64,000 nt of DNA, from NCBI GenBank assembly GCA_025786725.1, contig JAHLTZ010000012.1:124001-188000 (forward strand). Direction: 5' to 3'. Below the pieces are notes generated by a model, which worked only from the letters and a program-made list of their open reading frames with translations, was not told the origin of the DNA and did no database searches. Positions 36,023-50,132 of this stretch are shown here, in pieces. This stretch comes from Syncephalis fuscata (Eukaryota; Zoopagomycota; Zoopagomycetes; Zoopagales; Piptocephalidaceae). The first letter of the stretch is position 1. Every line of letters begins with the position of its first letter. A program made the translations under genes and the position numbers.

Positions 36023-36267
36023 TCAATCTTCTTCACAAATAAACGTGGAGCAGCAGATAGGATATGGAGCGTTGCGTTTGCCACGTATGAATCTGCATTT
36101 TTTATCTTTTGAAGGCTGGTAATCGGGGCAGGGCAGGGCACCATTTTCAGTGTATTTAATGCAGCTGTTGCTTCCGAAAATGTCTTTATTATGATCGGCC
36201 TCCACCATAGCTGTGCCAGCCACAAAGACCACGGCAAGAGTAAAGATGGTGCAATGGAAATCTTCAT
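36023..36267 (-). CDS. SVWC-like secreted cysteine-rich protein, paralogue next to ADE4 (one-base frameshift)
   Basis: The ATG at 36,265-36,267 (another lies 3 bases upstream) opens MKISIA, the same signal-peptide start as the duplicated genes. The frame is lost at once because a base is missing in ATTGCACCATC. From there the next frame reads a signal core (TIFTLAVVFVAGTAMVEA) and one repeat, CIKYTENGALPCPDYQPSKD ... YPICCSTFIC, ending EED-stop at 36,023. It is about 80 residues with one domain. Downstream, 35,940-36,022 looks like a decayed second repeat. It is the likely ancestor-side copy, since it is beside the intact ADE4. Function unknown; secretion inferred. Confidence 0.7.
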
Positions 36268-36349
36268 CATGATGCTGATGTGTTAAAATAGCGCTATAGA
36301 AAAGCAAGTAAAGAGCGTATGTTGAAGTGTAGTAAGTGGAATGCAAAGA

Positions 36350-37648
36350 ATAGAGCTGTTGTGATACTGAATCTCAATTTACGCTTTAACATCGCGCTAT
36401 TTAAACTAATTTGCAGCTGTCTAGATAGATCAGGCACAAATTTATTTATAGAAACCATGGCTTGGATGTCGTTAACATCAATGAAAATAAACCTGCGTTC
36501 TTTTTCAAACAGATACATAGTAGAATAAGAATAGGATGACTGAAACATCTCATATCATTTGTCCAATCAAATTATTTTTTAGGATATGGAATTGGCAAAC
36601 ACATTCGTCCATTTACTCGTGCAAATTGTTAAGGATGTTGGAATACAATTGAAAGTCCAACGAAAACACGTTTTTTGTGAATCTAGACAATAATAGATGC
36701 ATAACATCTGGTCTAGACTTAATGCATTGCTATTTTAAGTGATAAGTGCCATGGTATCTCGGTTGTGGCCAAAGTATCACAAAAATAAAACGCATCTTTG
36801 ACTAGCAGACACCTTTATTCTTGTAAGTAATATGGTATTTTTAGAATAATACAATGGCTCAACAGGCCTATTACGCATTAGGTCTCAACTAAGATCAGCT
36901 ATTTTTATATAATTGATGCCGCCTTAGCCTTTTACTTATTACTTCTGTAAAGAATTATTACACACTATCATTTACACGAATGCTATAGTCATTTTGAAGT
37001 TTAATAATGAATAGCATAGATATTGAAGCGTTATTAGAATTGGCATTTAAAAACTACAAATCTCAAGATATAATGTTTGTGTAAAAAGGAAAAGACCAGA
37101 GTAGTGGTTATTTGGCACATATGGATAAACATAGTAGCAAGTGCATTGGTTGATGCATATTATTATACATCATTTTCAATTTCAATGGAATCTAGCCAAG
37201 CAATGTACCGATATGCAGCCATGTTAGCCTGATTCTGGCCTTATCTTTTACCTTCTAATGCTGTTGAATCCAAAAGGCCTAGCCTTTTGAATCCGTGAAT
37301 CCATGATGAGATTAACGGTTATCGCCTTTGCTCTTTTAGTAGGTTTTGTATCCAATACAACTGAGTAGAAATTAACATGAATAGCCACTTTATATGTTAA
37401 TAGCACGTAATGTTATGTTTCTGTAAATAAATACTAATTGTGTGTTTGATAGTTATCGCTTAGCTGGACTATTTTAATCACCAAAAGAGAGACTGCTGTT
37501 TATTCATTCACTCAAGCATCTAGTTAGCTGTACCACTTATTGCCAAGTACATCAAGCTGCATCAGCTATTTTAACGAAACATTAGCACACAAATAAAGCA
37601 ACTTCACAAGGGTACTCCATTTATTAAACGAATAAACAAGTCGACAGC
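36350..37648. other. Spacer between ADE4 and its cysteine-rich neighbour
   Basis: No gene is supported. The part next to ADE4 (about 37,330-37,648) closely matches the corresponding spacers in both arms. The middle is more diverged. Confidence 0.6.
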
Positions 37649-39466
37649 TTATTTGCCAAAATTATTGTGCAGTCCAATGGTCTCTGGCGCATCGGCATCA
37701 CGTTTCGTCTTCTCTTCGTCATTGCGTGTGCTATCGAGCATACGCAAATATTCTGTCGATACGTCACCTGTAACGTACTTTCCATCAAATACTGATGTGT
37801 CAAAATGCTCCAGTGCTGGATTAAACTTATTACAGGCCGATATGAGGTCTGGCAAGGCCTGGAAGATAACATAGTCGGCACCGATGGCTTCAGCGATTTG
37901 AGCATCATTCCGATTGTAGGCAACAAGCTCATGTGGAGTCGGCATATCAATACCGTATACATTGGCATGTCTGTAGACACATCAACAGCAATTAATCGGC
38001 TAGTTAATCAATCGATCGATTCGTATTGTATTTACTCACCTAATGGCTGGTGCAGCCGATGCAAAGTACACTTTCTTTGCTCCAACATCGCGTGCCATTT
38101 GAACAATTTCGCTTGATGTTGTACCTCGTACAATTGAGTCATCTACAAGCAAAACATTTTTGCCAGCAAATTCCAAAGCCATTGCATTTAATTTACGGCG
38201 TACATTTTTGCGACGCATTGTTTGTCCAGGCATAATAAATGTGCGTCCTATATAGCGATTCTTGATAAATCCTTCACGATATGGCAGACCTAGTTTATGA
38301 GATAGTTGTAGCGCTGACACACGGCTAGTATCAGGTACTGGAATGACAACATCGATGTCGTGTTGTTGGCCAAGCGTCTTAAGCACTTGATCGGCCAACG
38401 CTTCACCCATGGCAAGACGTGCCTTGTAAACACTAACACCATCGAGAATGGTATCTGGGCGAGCAAAGTAAACATACTCAAAGATACAAGGAGCAAATAC
38501 GCGATCGTTGATCAACTGACGCTTTGTAATGCCAGAGCGGGTAATGATAACGGCCTCACCGGGCCGGACATCAACGACATCAGTAAAACCAAGTGCGTCC
38601 AGCGCTACCGATTCCGATGCAAACATATAGTCATAGGTAGCATCGTCACCATCAAATGTGGGGCTCATAGTATTGGCATCAATTGCTTTACGACGTCCAT
38701 AAACAATGGGACGAATGCCATTAGGATCACGAAATCCTACAATACCATAGCCGGCTATCATAGCCACACAGGCATAGCCGCCATGGCAAGTAGTGTATAG
38801 CTGTTTAATAGCACCAAATATATCTTCTTCGTTAATACGAATCTTGCCAGTTTGCTGTAGATTATTGGCAAATATATTAAGCAATAGTTCCGAGTCAGAA
38901 TCGGTATTCACGTGTCGATGGGCTTCTTTATCAAGGAATTGGCGTAATTCGTCGGCATTTACCAAGTTACCGTTCTATAGTCATAAAAAGTAACCAACCC
39001 ATTAACAAATAGTAAAAATACATAGTAGTGCTAAACTTACATGAGCAAATACAATGCCATAGGGACTATTGACATAGAACGGCTGTGCTTCCGAGTGCGA
39101 GGAAGAGCCGGCCGTTGGATACCGTACTGTAAACCACAGCTATTGTGTTAAACATTGTAACAATGAGCTATAGCAAAACTTACCATGACCAACACCGAGA
39201 CTGCCAACAAGCTGTTCAAGCTGTTGCGCGTCAAATACATCGCGTACCATACCATTGGCTTTGCACTGGTACAAGCGGCCTCGGTTGCCACAGGTTACGA
39301 TACCCGCTGCATCCTATATTCATGCCACATGTTAGTGTTTGGTTGTTTTAAGATGTAAATACAATAGTACCTGGCCACGGTGCTGCAGCAAACTCAAGCC
39401 TTCTAACAGGTCTGCAGCAGCAAGACCGAGTTTGTTGGCTAGGATCAGCGCAATAATTCCACACAT
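37649..39466 (-). CDS. ADE4: Amidophosphoribosyltransferase (glutamine PRPP amidotransferase)
   Basis: Five exons: 39,371-39,466, 39,184-39,313, 39,041-39,126, 38,040-38,974 and 37,649-37,970. They total 1569 nt and 522 residues with no frameshift. It catalyses the first committed step of purine synthesis, PRPP + glutamine to 5-phosphoribosylamine. Cys2 (MCGIIAL) is the N-terminal nucleophile of the glutaminase domain. [18 protein letters not shown] and [11 protein letters not shown] follow. The PRTase domain has [24 protein letters not shown] and the PRPP loop [14 protein letters not shown] (~378-391). It lacks an obvious 4Fe-4S cysteine set. Its 3' third was the source of the two pseudogene fragments. 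Feedback control by AMP/GMP is known for the family but cannot be read here. Confidence 0.97.
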
Positions 39467-39734
39467 GGCAAGCAAAGAATAAAGCGAAGGTGTTGTAGAG
39501 TGGTAACACACCAAAAGCCGTAATACCAATGATTTCACACCACTTTTATTGCATCAATATTTCCCATGAAATAACGGCGATTTAATTAGAAAAAGAAAAA
39601 ACAAAAACCTGATTGATTAAGACCATACACACATTAATAACATATTATCTATCATTGTTCAACAATGTGTTTTATTCTCTATGATTATGACGATAATGAT
39701 CACAAATATGAACAAAGCAGCAGGCTTGCTTTGC
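39467..39734. other. ADE4 upstream region
   Basis: 268 bp between the ADE4 start and the 3' end of the aminotransferase gene, both on the minus strand. It holds the ADE4 promoter. No motif is clear. Confidence 0.5.
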
Positions 39735-41596
39735 TTAATGTTTGCGATGACGTTCAACAAACTCACGAATACGATCATATGCTTCGCGCAACTTATCTTC
39801 TGGCGCTGTAAAAACAATTCGGAAATAGTTGGGGTAGCCAAAACACTATTAATTACACAAAATGCCAGTCGGTCAGTGATAAGGTGACAAATGCATTTAT
39901 ACGTAAAACTACTTACTTGCCCAGGTAGACAGAATACAGATTCCTCGGCCATAAGACGTTCTGTAAAGGTAAGGTCGTCATGTAGGTCGGTGAATGCACC
40001 TGCTTGCACACCAACCATCATATACATGGCGCCCTGTGGTACAACAACCGTTAGACCAGATATGTTGCTTAAACACTCGGCGCTGAGTTTTGCATGACGC
40101 TATAGCAATTTAAACATAATAATAATAATAAATAAATCAGTACACACACATACATACATATATATATATTTAATGGTGTCCATTACCTCTAGCAATTGAA
40201 CGGTTTCGTCATGGAATGACTTTGGCGTCTCATTTAGAATCTTAGGTACTGCCGCTTGAATAATCGTATTGGCGCCCAATATCGTCTGGCTTAGTGAGTT
40301 TAGGCCAGTGCGAATCTACAAGTTATTCACTTTTAGTATTCATATGAGATACGGCAATAAGTGTCGCATAACCTACCTCATCAAATAGATTATGACGATC
40401 ATGAACAAGAATCCAGCCTAGACGCCAGCCTGGCACAAGGTACTTTTTAGCCAGTCCACCCACTGAAAGAATAGGCACTGTCGTGGTAAGTGTGGCCATT
40501 GGATAAAAGGACTGGCCAGTAAATACTAGATCGCAGTAGATTTCATCGGCAATCACTGGTAGTTGATGGCGTTCGCACAAGGCCAGTATATCAAGTAAAT
40601 GTTCTTTTGTATAGACAGATCCACAAGGATTAGATGGACTATAATATATAAATAAATCAATCAGTTAATAAATAATGATTATTGTTCAATGATTAATCCA
40701 TTAGTGGCAGCTTACTTATTAACAACAATTGCGCGAGTACGTGGCGTAATAAGCGATTCTATATGAGCTAGATCGGCTTCCCAGTTGCGTTCCGGCTATG
40801 CAATGTGTATAGATAAATGAATAAAAGTATTATTGGTATCATCTTGGTCACTTACCACCAAGTTGTAGAATTGGCACTCAATACCTTTTGACGCAGAAAG
40901 TGTCTCGTAGAGTGAAAAGCCTGGCTTTGGTATAAGAATGTTGTCGCCTTCGTTGGCCAATACCGATACACATAATTCAAGTGCACCAGAACATCCACTG
41001 GCAATAATAACATCCTGACTGGTCAATGGCGCTTCGGGTGTCGTGTGCTTTTCAGCAATGGCTGCGCGAGCCTCTTCAGTGCCTATAATAGATTAATCCG
41101 TCAATCAATATCCATTAGCAAAATAACAATGGTCGATTGGCGTTACAGTTGTTAGCTTACCGATCGAGGCGGCGTAGCCATGCGTTTGTGGCTTCTCTAG
41201 TGCATCGCGAATCGCTTGAAGGCCAACCTCGTGCGTTGATAAGTTGCCAAACACCGTAGGATCGCCTATAGTTCATACAATTAATCAGGGGTTTAATAGG
41301 TAGCAGTGTTATAACTAAGTGCTTAGCTAGTTCAGTTCAGTTTATTTTATTATAATTGACGACAGTTAGCTACAACTATTTACAAACTACTTACCTAGAG
41401 CAAGACTAATGACTGGTTTGGCCGCATTAGGCACAACGCGTAAATTGTCTACAATACGACGGATAGGATTGACGGTACGCTGCGAAACAACCGACGCACT
41501 TAGTGGACGCCAGGTTGTTTTCGAGTCAGTGTTTGCAACATTGACTGACGAGGCCAGTGATACATTGGTATCAGCAAGTTCGCTATTGGCAGGCAT
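39735..41596 (-). CDS. TAT: Tyrosine aminotransferase
   Basis: Eight exons: 41,395-41,596, 41,161-41,265, 40,856-41,082, 40,716-40,795, 40,377-40,638, 40,187-40,315, 39,917-40,099 and 39,735-39,845. They total 1299 nt and 432 residues, without frameshift. Fold-type I PLP aminotransferase. The family blocks are [56 protein letters not shown], the PLP-lysine segment [16 protein letters not shown] (Lys ~268) and GAMYMMVGV. This block pattern is that of eukaryotic tyrosine aminotransferase rather than aspartate aminotransferase. It converts tyrosine plus 2-oxoglutarate to 4-hydroxyphenylpyruvate. No clear targeting peptide is seen. Substrate is inferred from similarity; a broader aromatic specificity is possible. 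Confidence 0.9.
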
Positions 41597-42475
41597 GGAA
41601 ACAGGCAGCTGTGCAAATAAAGCAGCAGAAAACGCTAGACAGACAAATAGATAGACGGTGGTGCAGTAGTGGTACTTTTAAACGAACGAGAAAAGCAATA
41701 ATGTGGCAAGTGAATAGAAATAAAGAATTATTATAGTAGAATGGAGGCACTGATCAGACTATTTGAGGGATTCACCGGTTACCATTGTTGCCATCTTCTC
41801 TATCAATCTCATCATAGCTATCGCGACATTGTACGACTCAGTGAAGAGTTGAGTGAAACGAGGCGTGGGTAAATTCTATAGCCTTGTCGGCATTTGAAGT
41901 TCAATGAATGACTGAGGCCAATAAACTGATAAGGCTGTACATAATGAATTTGTGTATATCACTGACCAGCCATCACACCATTCATATCTTATTGATGTGT
42001 GCCATGTCTATTAAGCTGAATAATTGCTATTAACTATGCCGAGACAAAGCAATAATTGCTACTTGGCATAAATATATTAATTAATGTGGAATGGCTTTAT
42101 TAATGCAAATAATAGCGCATAGGTGCCAAGATAATAGATTATCCATTAACCAAACCATAGTATTAACAAATACTATTGCCGTATAATACGTATCTATTTT
42201 TAAATTATGTCTTAACAAAGCTAGTAATAGTTCTATAAACATCAAGTCTTGCCATTTATTTGGGATATTTAATAATAAAACAAAGCATATCCTACAGAAA
42301 ACAAATTAAAGTATAAGAAACAATGTGATGTTCATTGTTTTCTGCCTGATAGTTTTCATAATAATGGCCGCAGTAGCTATCATAATAATATTGGCCATAG
42401 TCTACTGGTATGCCATAGATTAAATTAATTGGTTTTTTGTACTGTCATTGTTATTGTTGTTGTTGTTGCTACAGG
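41597..42475. other. Intergenic region between aminotransferase and deacetylase genes
   Basis: 879 bp, AT-rich away from the gene ends, with no supported gene. It holds the aminotransferase promoter and the deacetylase 3' end. Confidence 0.6.
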
Positions 42476-45400
42476 TCATGGTGATGCAGAGAGTGGACGC
42501 ATAGCTAAAGCTGCCAATTTCGCACGGGCTATCGCTTTAGAGGGTGGACGAGGTCGTTTGGTAAATACCGTCGAGGACGATCTTCTTCTACGTCGTCTTG
42601 TTTTAGGTGTGACGGTAGCTATAGTAGCAGCAATAGCAATAGTATCATTATCGCTATCTAATGTTTCTTTTTTCTTTTATATCTAGATTGTTGATAAGAC
42701 GATGAGCGAGATGATTCATTGATCGACTGCTCTGAAGAGGAGGAGGAAGAGGAAGAGGAAGAAGAAGCGGTAAAAGTCATTCTTTTAAGTGACCTAGTTG
42801 GTGATAATGGTGAATTAGATAAATGACGTTGATTTGTAAGTAATTTAGAAACTGCTGCAATAAGTGGTTTTGATAGAATTGGCTTATCATCATCACTATC
42901 ACTGCTGCTGTCACTGCTGCTGTCATTGTCACTGCTGCTGTTACTATTACTGTCATTGCCACTACTACTGACACTACTGCTGTCATTGTCACTACTACTG
43001 TCACTATCACTGGCGTCACTATCACTGGCGTCACTGTCACTGGCATCACTATCACTAATAAGTAAAATTCTATCAGTATTTTGTTTTCTTTTACATAAAT
43101 TTATCGCATTTAATAATGTTGATTCTAATACTAACTTTTGCAATTTTAATCGTGAATTTTTTGCATTAAGGCGCTGTTTATGTAAAATAGTAGTGGTGCT
43201 TGTTTTAGCAGGTGGCGATAAAGGTTTTCTTTTTCTTCTTCTCGTTGTTGTTATCGTCGTCGTTCTTGCATTTCTTACTGCTGTCCGCGAATTTCTTGCT
43301 GCTGTAGTTGTTTTTGCATTTCTTGCAGTTGATGTTGTTCTTGCAGTTCTTGTTCTGTTTGATGGTGTTACACGCGATTTAGATGATGATGTGGATTTAG
43401 ATTGTGAAGATGATGCTGTTCTGGCAGTTGGCCGTGAAGATCTGGACTGTGAACGAGACTTCAATGCAAATTCTAATCGAGAAGTACGTGTACTAGAACG
43501 AGGTGGTCTTGCACTCCTTACCAGTGGATCTTCTCCTCTATTTCTAGATCTATTGCCTACTATTTCATTCTTGGGCATTATTGATAGTGTCATGTATTCT
43601 TCTATTGACAATTTGTTTAAACAGTGCCAATATGGCTGTTGAGCTTTAATAACATCAATAATATCCTTTTGAGCTTGTCCCGATGGAAGACCATGAGGAC
43701 GAGCATAGTTTCTAAGCTTCAATAAGGCCTTGACACATGATTGAGCACATCGTCCAATCATGTCCAGATTATAACCACCCTAGTAATTAGTATACAATAA
43801 ATATAGATTAGTATTTATAGACTGATGTATCTATATCAGTGTACATACCTCTAGAATCATGGCAACTCGACCATGGGCCAGTTCCTTTATCAAAGTCGTT
43901 GTCATCCAGCCAAAACCGGCCGGAGAGACTCTACAATCACCATAGGATCACCTATAACATAAAACCGTTGATTAATACACATATATATTATATTATATTA
44001 TATATCATTAATGTATATACCTTCAGAAGCATCAAATCCTGCCGATACTATAATTTATACAAATTAGCCAGTAAATATATCCGTATACTGCTACTTACCA
44101 ATAACAATATCTGGATTAAATTCTTGTCCAATAGGAATAATAACCTTTTCAAACGCTAATCGATAATCACAATTATTCATGGCTCGTCGACGCCATGGTA
44201 TATTAATATTTCTATTAATGTATTACTAAATGGATAGGTGTGGTATCCGCTAATTAATACTAATGCCAACTTACCGACCTAGACCAGCACCCTCGCCTAC
44301 ATATTCATGCGAACCATCTTCAAAACCTGGATAGAAAACACCTTGTTCAAACCGATGAATAGACACAAATAGTACGTTTGGGTCATCGTAGAATGCTTCT
44401 TGTGTACCATTGCCTAAATAACATTCATCAATAATGTATTAACAGATTAATTACATAGTTCTACTACCATGATGTACATCCCTAATCAATATTAGTGCAT
44501 GGTTAATACACTTGTAGTTGTAACATAATAGATAACTTACCAATCAATGACCATAATACGTCGAGCAAGATTCAATTGTTGTAATCGCTTCACTGCTACT
44601 ACCTAATATCCATACACATTGATACACATATATACATATATTATTAATAACAAATACTATTAAATACACACACATATATATAACAACTTACTACATTATT
44701 ATAAATGCAGAATCCCCTATAAATACAAATAATATTAGTAACAGTGTCAATATTACTGTTTAATGCACTTACATAGACTACAATAACGTAATAATGTAAC
44801 TCACAAATTGGTATTAATGGTCTATTAAGGTTATTACTAATTACCTGGTTGCTCTCCGCATGATGTCCACTAATGTAAAGTTTAGTATTAATGTATAGTT
44901 TTAATAGGCGCTCATCTCTACCAATATTATAACTACTATGATTAATACTTACGGAGGACGTACAATGGCCATACCATTATCCAGTTGACCATTGGCTACT
45001 GCTGTACACAGTTCGATCGTGCCACCACAACTGAGACGCGCACAGAATGGCGTTTCATTGTTAAAATAAAGTGAATCACATTCGGCGGCATATTCCTCAA
45101 GTTCTTTTAAAGGTTGATCTACAATAGGCATATTACAATATTTATTAATACATATTAAAGCGTATATATATTGCTATATTTACCATGTAGTTGCTGTATC
45201 TTAGCATAGTGTTCTGGTTCATGGAATAGTTGAATCTCTTCTGCACTAGCTGGACGAGCTTTTACACGAATACACTGATCTAGTAAACCACTTTCTTTTA
45301 ATCGGTCATAAATGGCCGTCATTCGTTCAGGTGTTTCTGGATGCTGGTAATCATCGTCACTATTCTCATCGTTATCACTATCATCGCTATCATCTTCATC

Positions 45401-45882
45401 GCTATCGCTGTCTTTGTAGTTAAATACGTTTTTATGACAAAACATACGAGCATCGTAAATCAGGCCTGTGGTGGCGGTGATTATCGGCGATTCAGGTCTT
45501 GAAATAGGGCAGTTGCTACTGTTGTTGCTGTTGTTGTCGGTATTGGTGATCGAATTACTGTGACATCCATATTGCTGCCTATAGGCTGTATAGCATCTGA
45601 TGGTGTAATAGCCATACTAGTCATATCCTTCATAGGTGTTATACGCTTTTTTTGATCAATGGGTTCCATTTTAGATGGCAGTAGTGGTTCTAATGGATCC
45701 ATGGATGAAGTCAGACTATTAACCGGTACTATCTTGTTCTCTGGCGCCTCAGTCTTAATGCAGTCCTGGTCAGAATTGCTCTTATCGCGGTCGAAGGCTA
45801 TATGCATTGGGACCCAACCAACACCGATGCTATTACCTTTGTTACTGCTATCATGGCTACTGTCCGCAGTTGCCTCCCTCAT
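42476..45882 (-). CDS. Class II (HDA1/Clr3-like) histone deacetylase with a long Ser/Asp- and Arg-rich tail
   Basis: Exons, with the 5' end uncertain: 45,184 to ~45,882, 44,953-45,118, 44,845-44,869, 44,692-44,716, 44,541-44,602, 44,468-44,481, 44,275-44,413, 44,099-44,211, 44,021-44,047, 43,849-43,951 and ~42,476-43,779. The catalytic core reads TGLIYDARM, HPETPERM, RPPGHHAE, GFCIYNNVAVA, the zinc/His site DVHHGNGTQ, SIHRF...FYPG, SAGFDASEGDP and ILEGGYN. It removes acetyl groups from histone lysines. An N-terminal low-complexity extension (ATG 45,882) joins one base out of frame. Further single-base slips occur near 44,716, 43,935 and 42,670. The last would extend the tail from the TAG at 42,658 to TGA 42,476. 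The tail has (SDASD)n, poly-Ser and RRRRRR runs. A 14-nt exon encodes the HH motif. Confidence 0.85.
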
Positions 45883-46443
45883 TGGTAGCAGGTCGGTGTT
45901 ATGGAATTGCAGTCTAATATGCGTGGTGTCCCGCACAGCAACAAACAGTGAAAAGACGCGTGGTAACTATTATAATAGTAGCAGGTGACGATGGCACCTG
46001 TGTTGTAAATAACAATAAAGATGATAGCTAAAGACTTGAAAGTAGTCTGTTCATCAGTCAATGGGTCAATAGTGTTGTATTATGGCTACAAGTGTTATTA
46101 GGAGTGTATTATTTTTACTAACACTGTTATTACCGGTATTTACCTTCTGAACACTACGGAATGCCGGTAACGCGATCACACTTTAACGCACACAGTAATA
46201 ATGCTATGATTACGGAATGTGATCGTAAGATACACGCGTTTAGCAGAATTCAACAGCTGGACCGCTGCAATTATAGATGCCAGACTCAGTGTTGAGCTAT
46301 TTAGAGAAATAAAAAGATAAACAAGGAAAGTGTAAAGTGATTGGGTGTAAAGCATTGTTATTGCTATTTTGTTAATAGAATGACAAAGTGTATTATTTGC
46401 TATCATTGAGCCATCTTTATTGTCGTAATTGCTATAGATTTAA
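45883..46443. other. Intergenic region between deacetylase and BCKDHA genes
   Basis: 561 bp with no supported gene. It contains the deacetylase promoter; a small ORF on the minus strand at 45,879-46,061 has no recognisable features. Confidence 0.55.
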
Positions 46444-48330
<1,887 letters not shown>

Positions 48331-48802
48331 GACACGGATTAATAGTGGAAAGAAGCAACGGGTGGAGATTTCAAAAGGAGCTGCGGCGCAATTCGGTCAA
48401 TATAAGGACGAGTCAGTCAGCTGGTTGGTTATAAGACAAGTTAAGGCGATTATTAGCTGGCTTCATGGAACGGTGAAAAGTCTATCGCAGTTGGTCTAGC
48501 GTGGGAAAACTTGTGTCCAATCACTGACTTGCCCAATTATAATCATTAGTTGTATTAACTTGACGATTCCACTTAGCCATCAAGCAATTATATAGCAAAT
48601 TACATTAATTCAAATAAATATACTGCAATTAGATTAAATAAAGCCATTGTATCTGTTTATTTATCGTTAAATTTGTTATATGTACACTATTATTATATAC
48701 AGCTTTTACACTTGTTATACACATTAAATTACTTTAATCTATTACAAGTTAATATCATTACAATTATTATTAATACATATCTTATTATCATAAAATAATA
48801 CG
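48331..48802. other. Intergenic region between BCKDHA and the first seven-helix gene
   Basis: 472 bp with nothing coding. The part next to BCKDHA is less AT-rich and is the likely promoter. Confidence 0.55.
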
Positions 48803-50132
48803 TTAATTTATTGTTATTTTATCAGCAGCTATTGTTTCAAGTATGCTATCTGAAGGTTCAGTAGTTGCAGGCGATGAAGTGCTATTGTTGGTATTAATAA
48901 AAGAGTTTGCTGCAAAAGTATGCCAGACCAGCGAGCTATCACATAGTTTGTCGCGGTGAATGGTCGTAGTAAGTCTTGGATGGTTTGGTTCACTTTGTAA
49001 ATAATCTATAATGGTCATTAACTGTGGATCTATTCTTTCCATGGCTGCCACACACGTAGTCATCTGCCTCTGTACTTGAATTCGTGAATTTTTAAACAGG
49101 TTAAATCCAATAACCAACTGTACTCCTGGATAAATAATGCAGTATTGTAGTATAAGAAGAGCGATGTAAAGCCAAGGAAACTGCGTAAGATAATCGCTAA
49201 TAATGCTAATAGGAACGGTAATGAACCAGATGACTGCCTTAAGGACAAGCAGCGCAATAAATATGTTTTGGAAGCTCTTTGCTGCTTGTCTTTCTTCCTG
49301 GACATCGTGTGGTTTGTAAGTTTCTCGACTGGCGTATAGCTTAAGAATGCAGTAGAATCCATAGCAATAGTATAATGTAGCAAGTGTGATCGTTAACTCA
49401 AAAACTGTGCTATATACATAGTAGCAGTAGCGCAATATACTGCAATGACTATTTGGTCTGTTTCTTCGCCCAGCCGACCAGTGCGCCAAGGGTGATTGTC
49501 GGGACGATGGAGAAAAAGGAAAAGTAGACATTAATAAAAGTAAGGCCGCGTATAGTCGGTACACAGAGTGTATGGTTCCCTCGTGTTACCGGCTGTCTTG
49601 CACTGGCGCAGATGTGGACTGCATTTGCACAATTGCCGTTGCTGTTACTATGTTGGGCGTGGGACTGACGCACAAATATTGTTGGTATATGGGACATAAT
49701 ACCAGTCACTGCCAGTATGCCGGTCAGCATCACAACTGCTGTCGAAGAGCTGTTGATGATGTAGTAGAATAGCACACTTTGTGGTGGACCAGCCAGAATA
49801 ATGCTATATCGTATGATGCGTATAAGTAGACCAACGATAATACATAGGATTAAAATGTCAACAGGTTTTGGGACATAATAGCCATTGATATAGCGGAAGG
49901 GAAAGCTGGAAAGTTTGTGATGGTGGCGATAATAAAGTACAAATAGTAGCAGTACACATGCGATCACAGTGATCGTAAGACTAGCCACATTAATGTAGAA
50001 TAGCGTATATGTTGGTTTACAGGTAAATTCATTAAGTGTTGTAGAACATCCCGTATTTGGTATTCGGTCCGAATCATGCATAATAAAAATAAGAAATGGT
50101 GTTAAAGGTGTTATCAAAAAAAGATGAGGCAT
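48803..50132 (-). CDS. Seven-helix receptor-like membrane protein 1
   Basis: One extra base in an A run near 49,452 splits the frame; without it the ORF is 1329 nt and 442 residues. The N terminus may be a signal peptide (ATG 50,132; an alternative ATG is at 50,084), then a short outside segment with FTCKPTY. Seven hydrophobic segments follow: TLFYINVASLTITVIACVLL; VDILILCIIVGLLI; STAVVMLTGILAVTGI; INVYFSFFSIVPTITLGALV; YSTVFELTITLATLYYCYGF; NIFIALLVLKAVIWFITVPI; and WLYIALLILQYCIIYPGVQL. A soluble tail contains IQVQRQ and SSLVWHTFA. The topology suits a G-protein-coupled receptor, but I recognise no family. It is tandem with a paralogue of the same corrected length. Confidence 0.75.

Larger units (their letters stand above)
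29263..36200 (-). repeat. Right arm of the ~7-kb inverted duplication
   Basis: Read on the minus strand, this repeats the order of the left arm: repeat A, fold-back element, ADE4 fragment, cysteine-rich gene, repeat A. It has no retrotransposon insertions. The cysteine-rich gene here has two repeats rather than three. With the left arm it encloses the single-copy SEC13-ARL2-EF2 core as an inverted repeat. Confidence 0.9.

Noticed and set aside
42926-43642. 238-codon plus-strand ORF
   Set aside because: It is the antisense shadow of the low-complexity deacetylase tail; Leu/Ser/Asp runs mirror the SD repeats.
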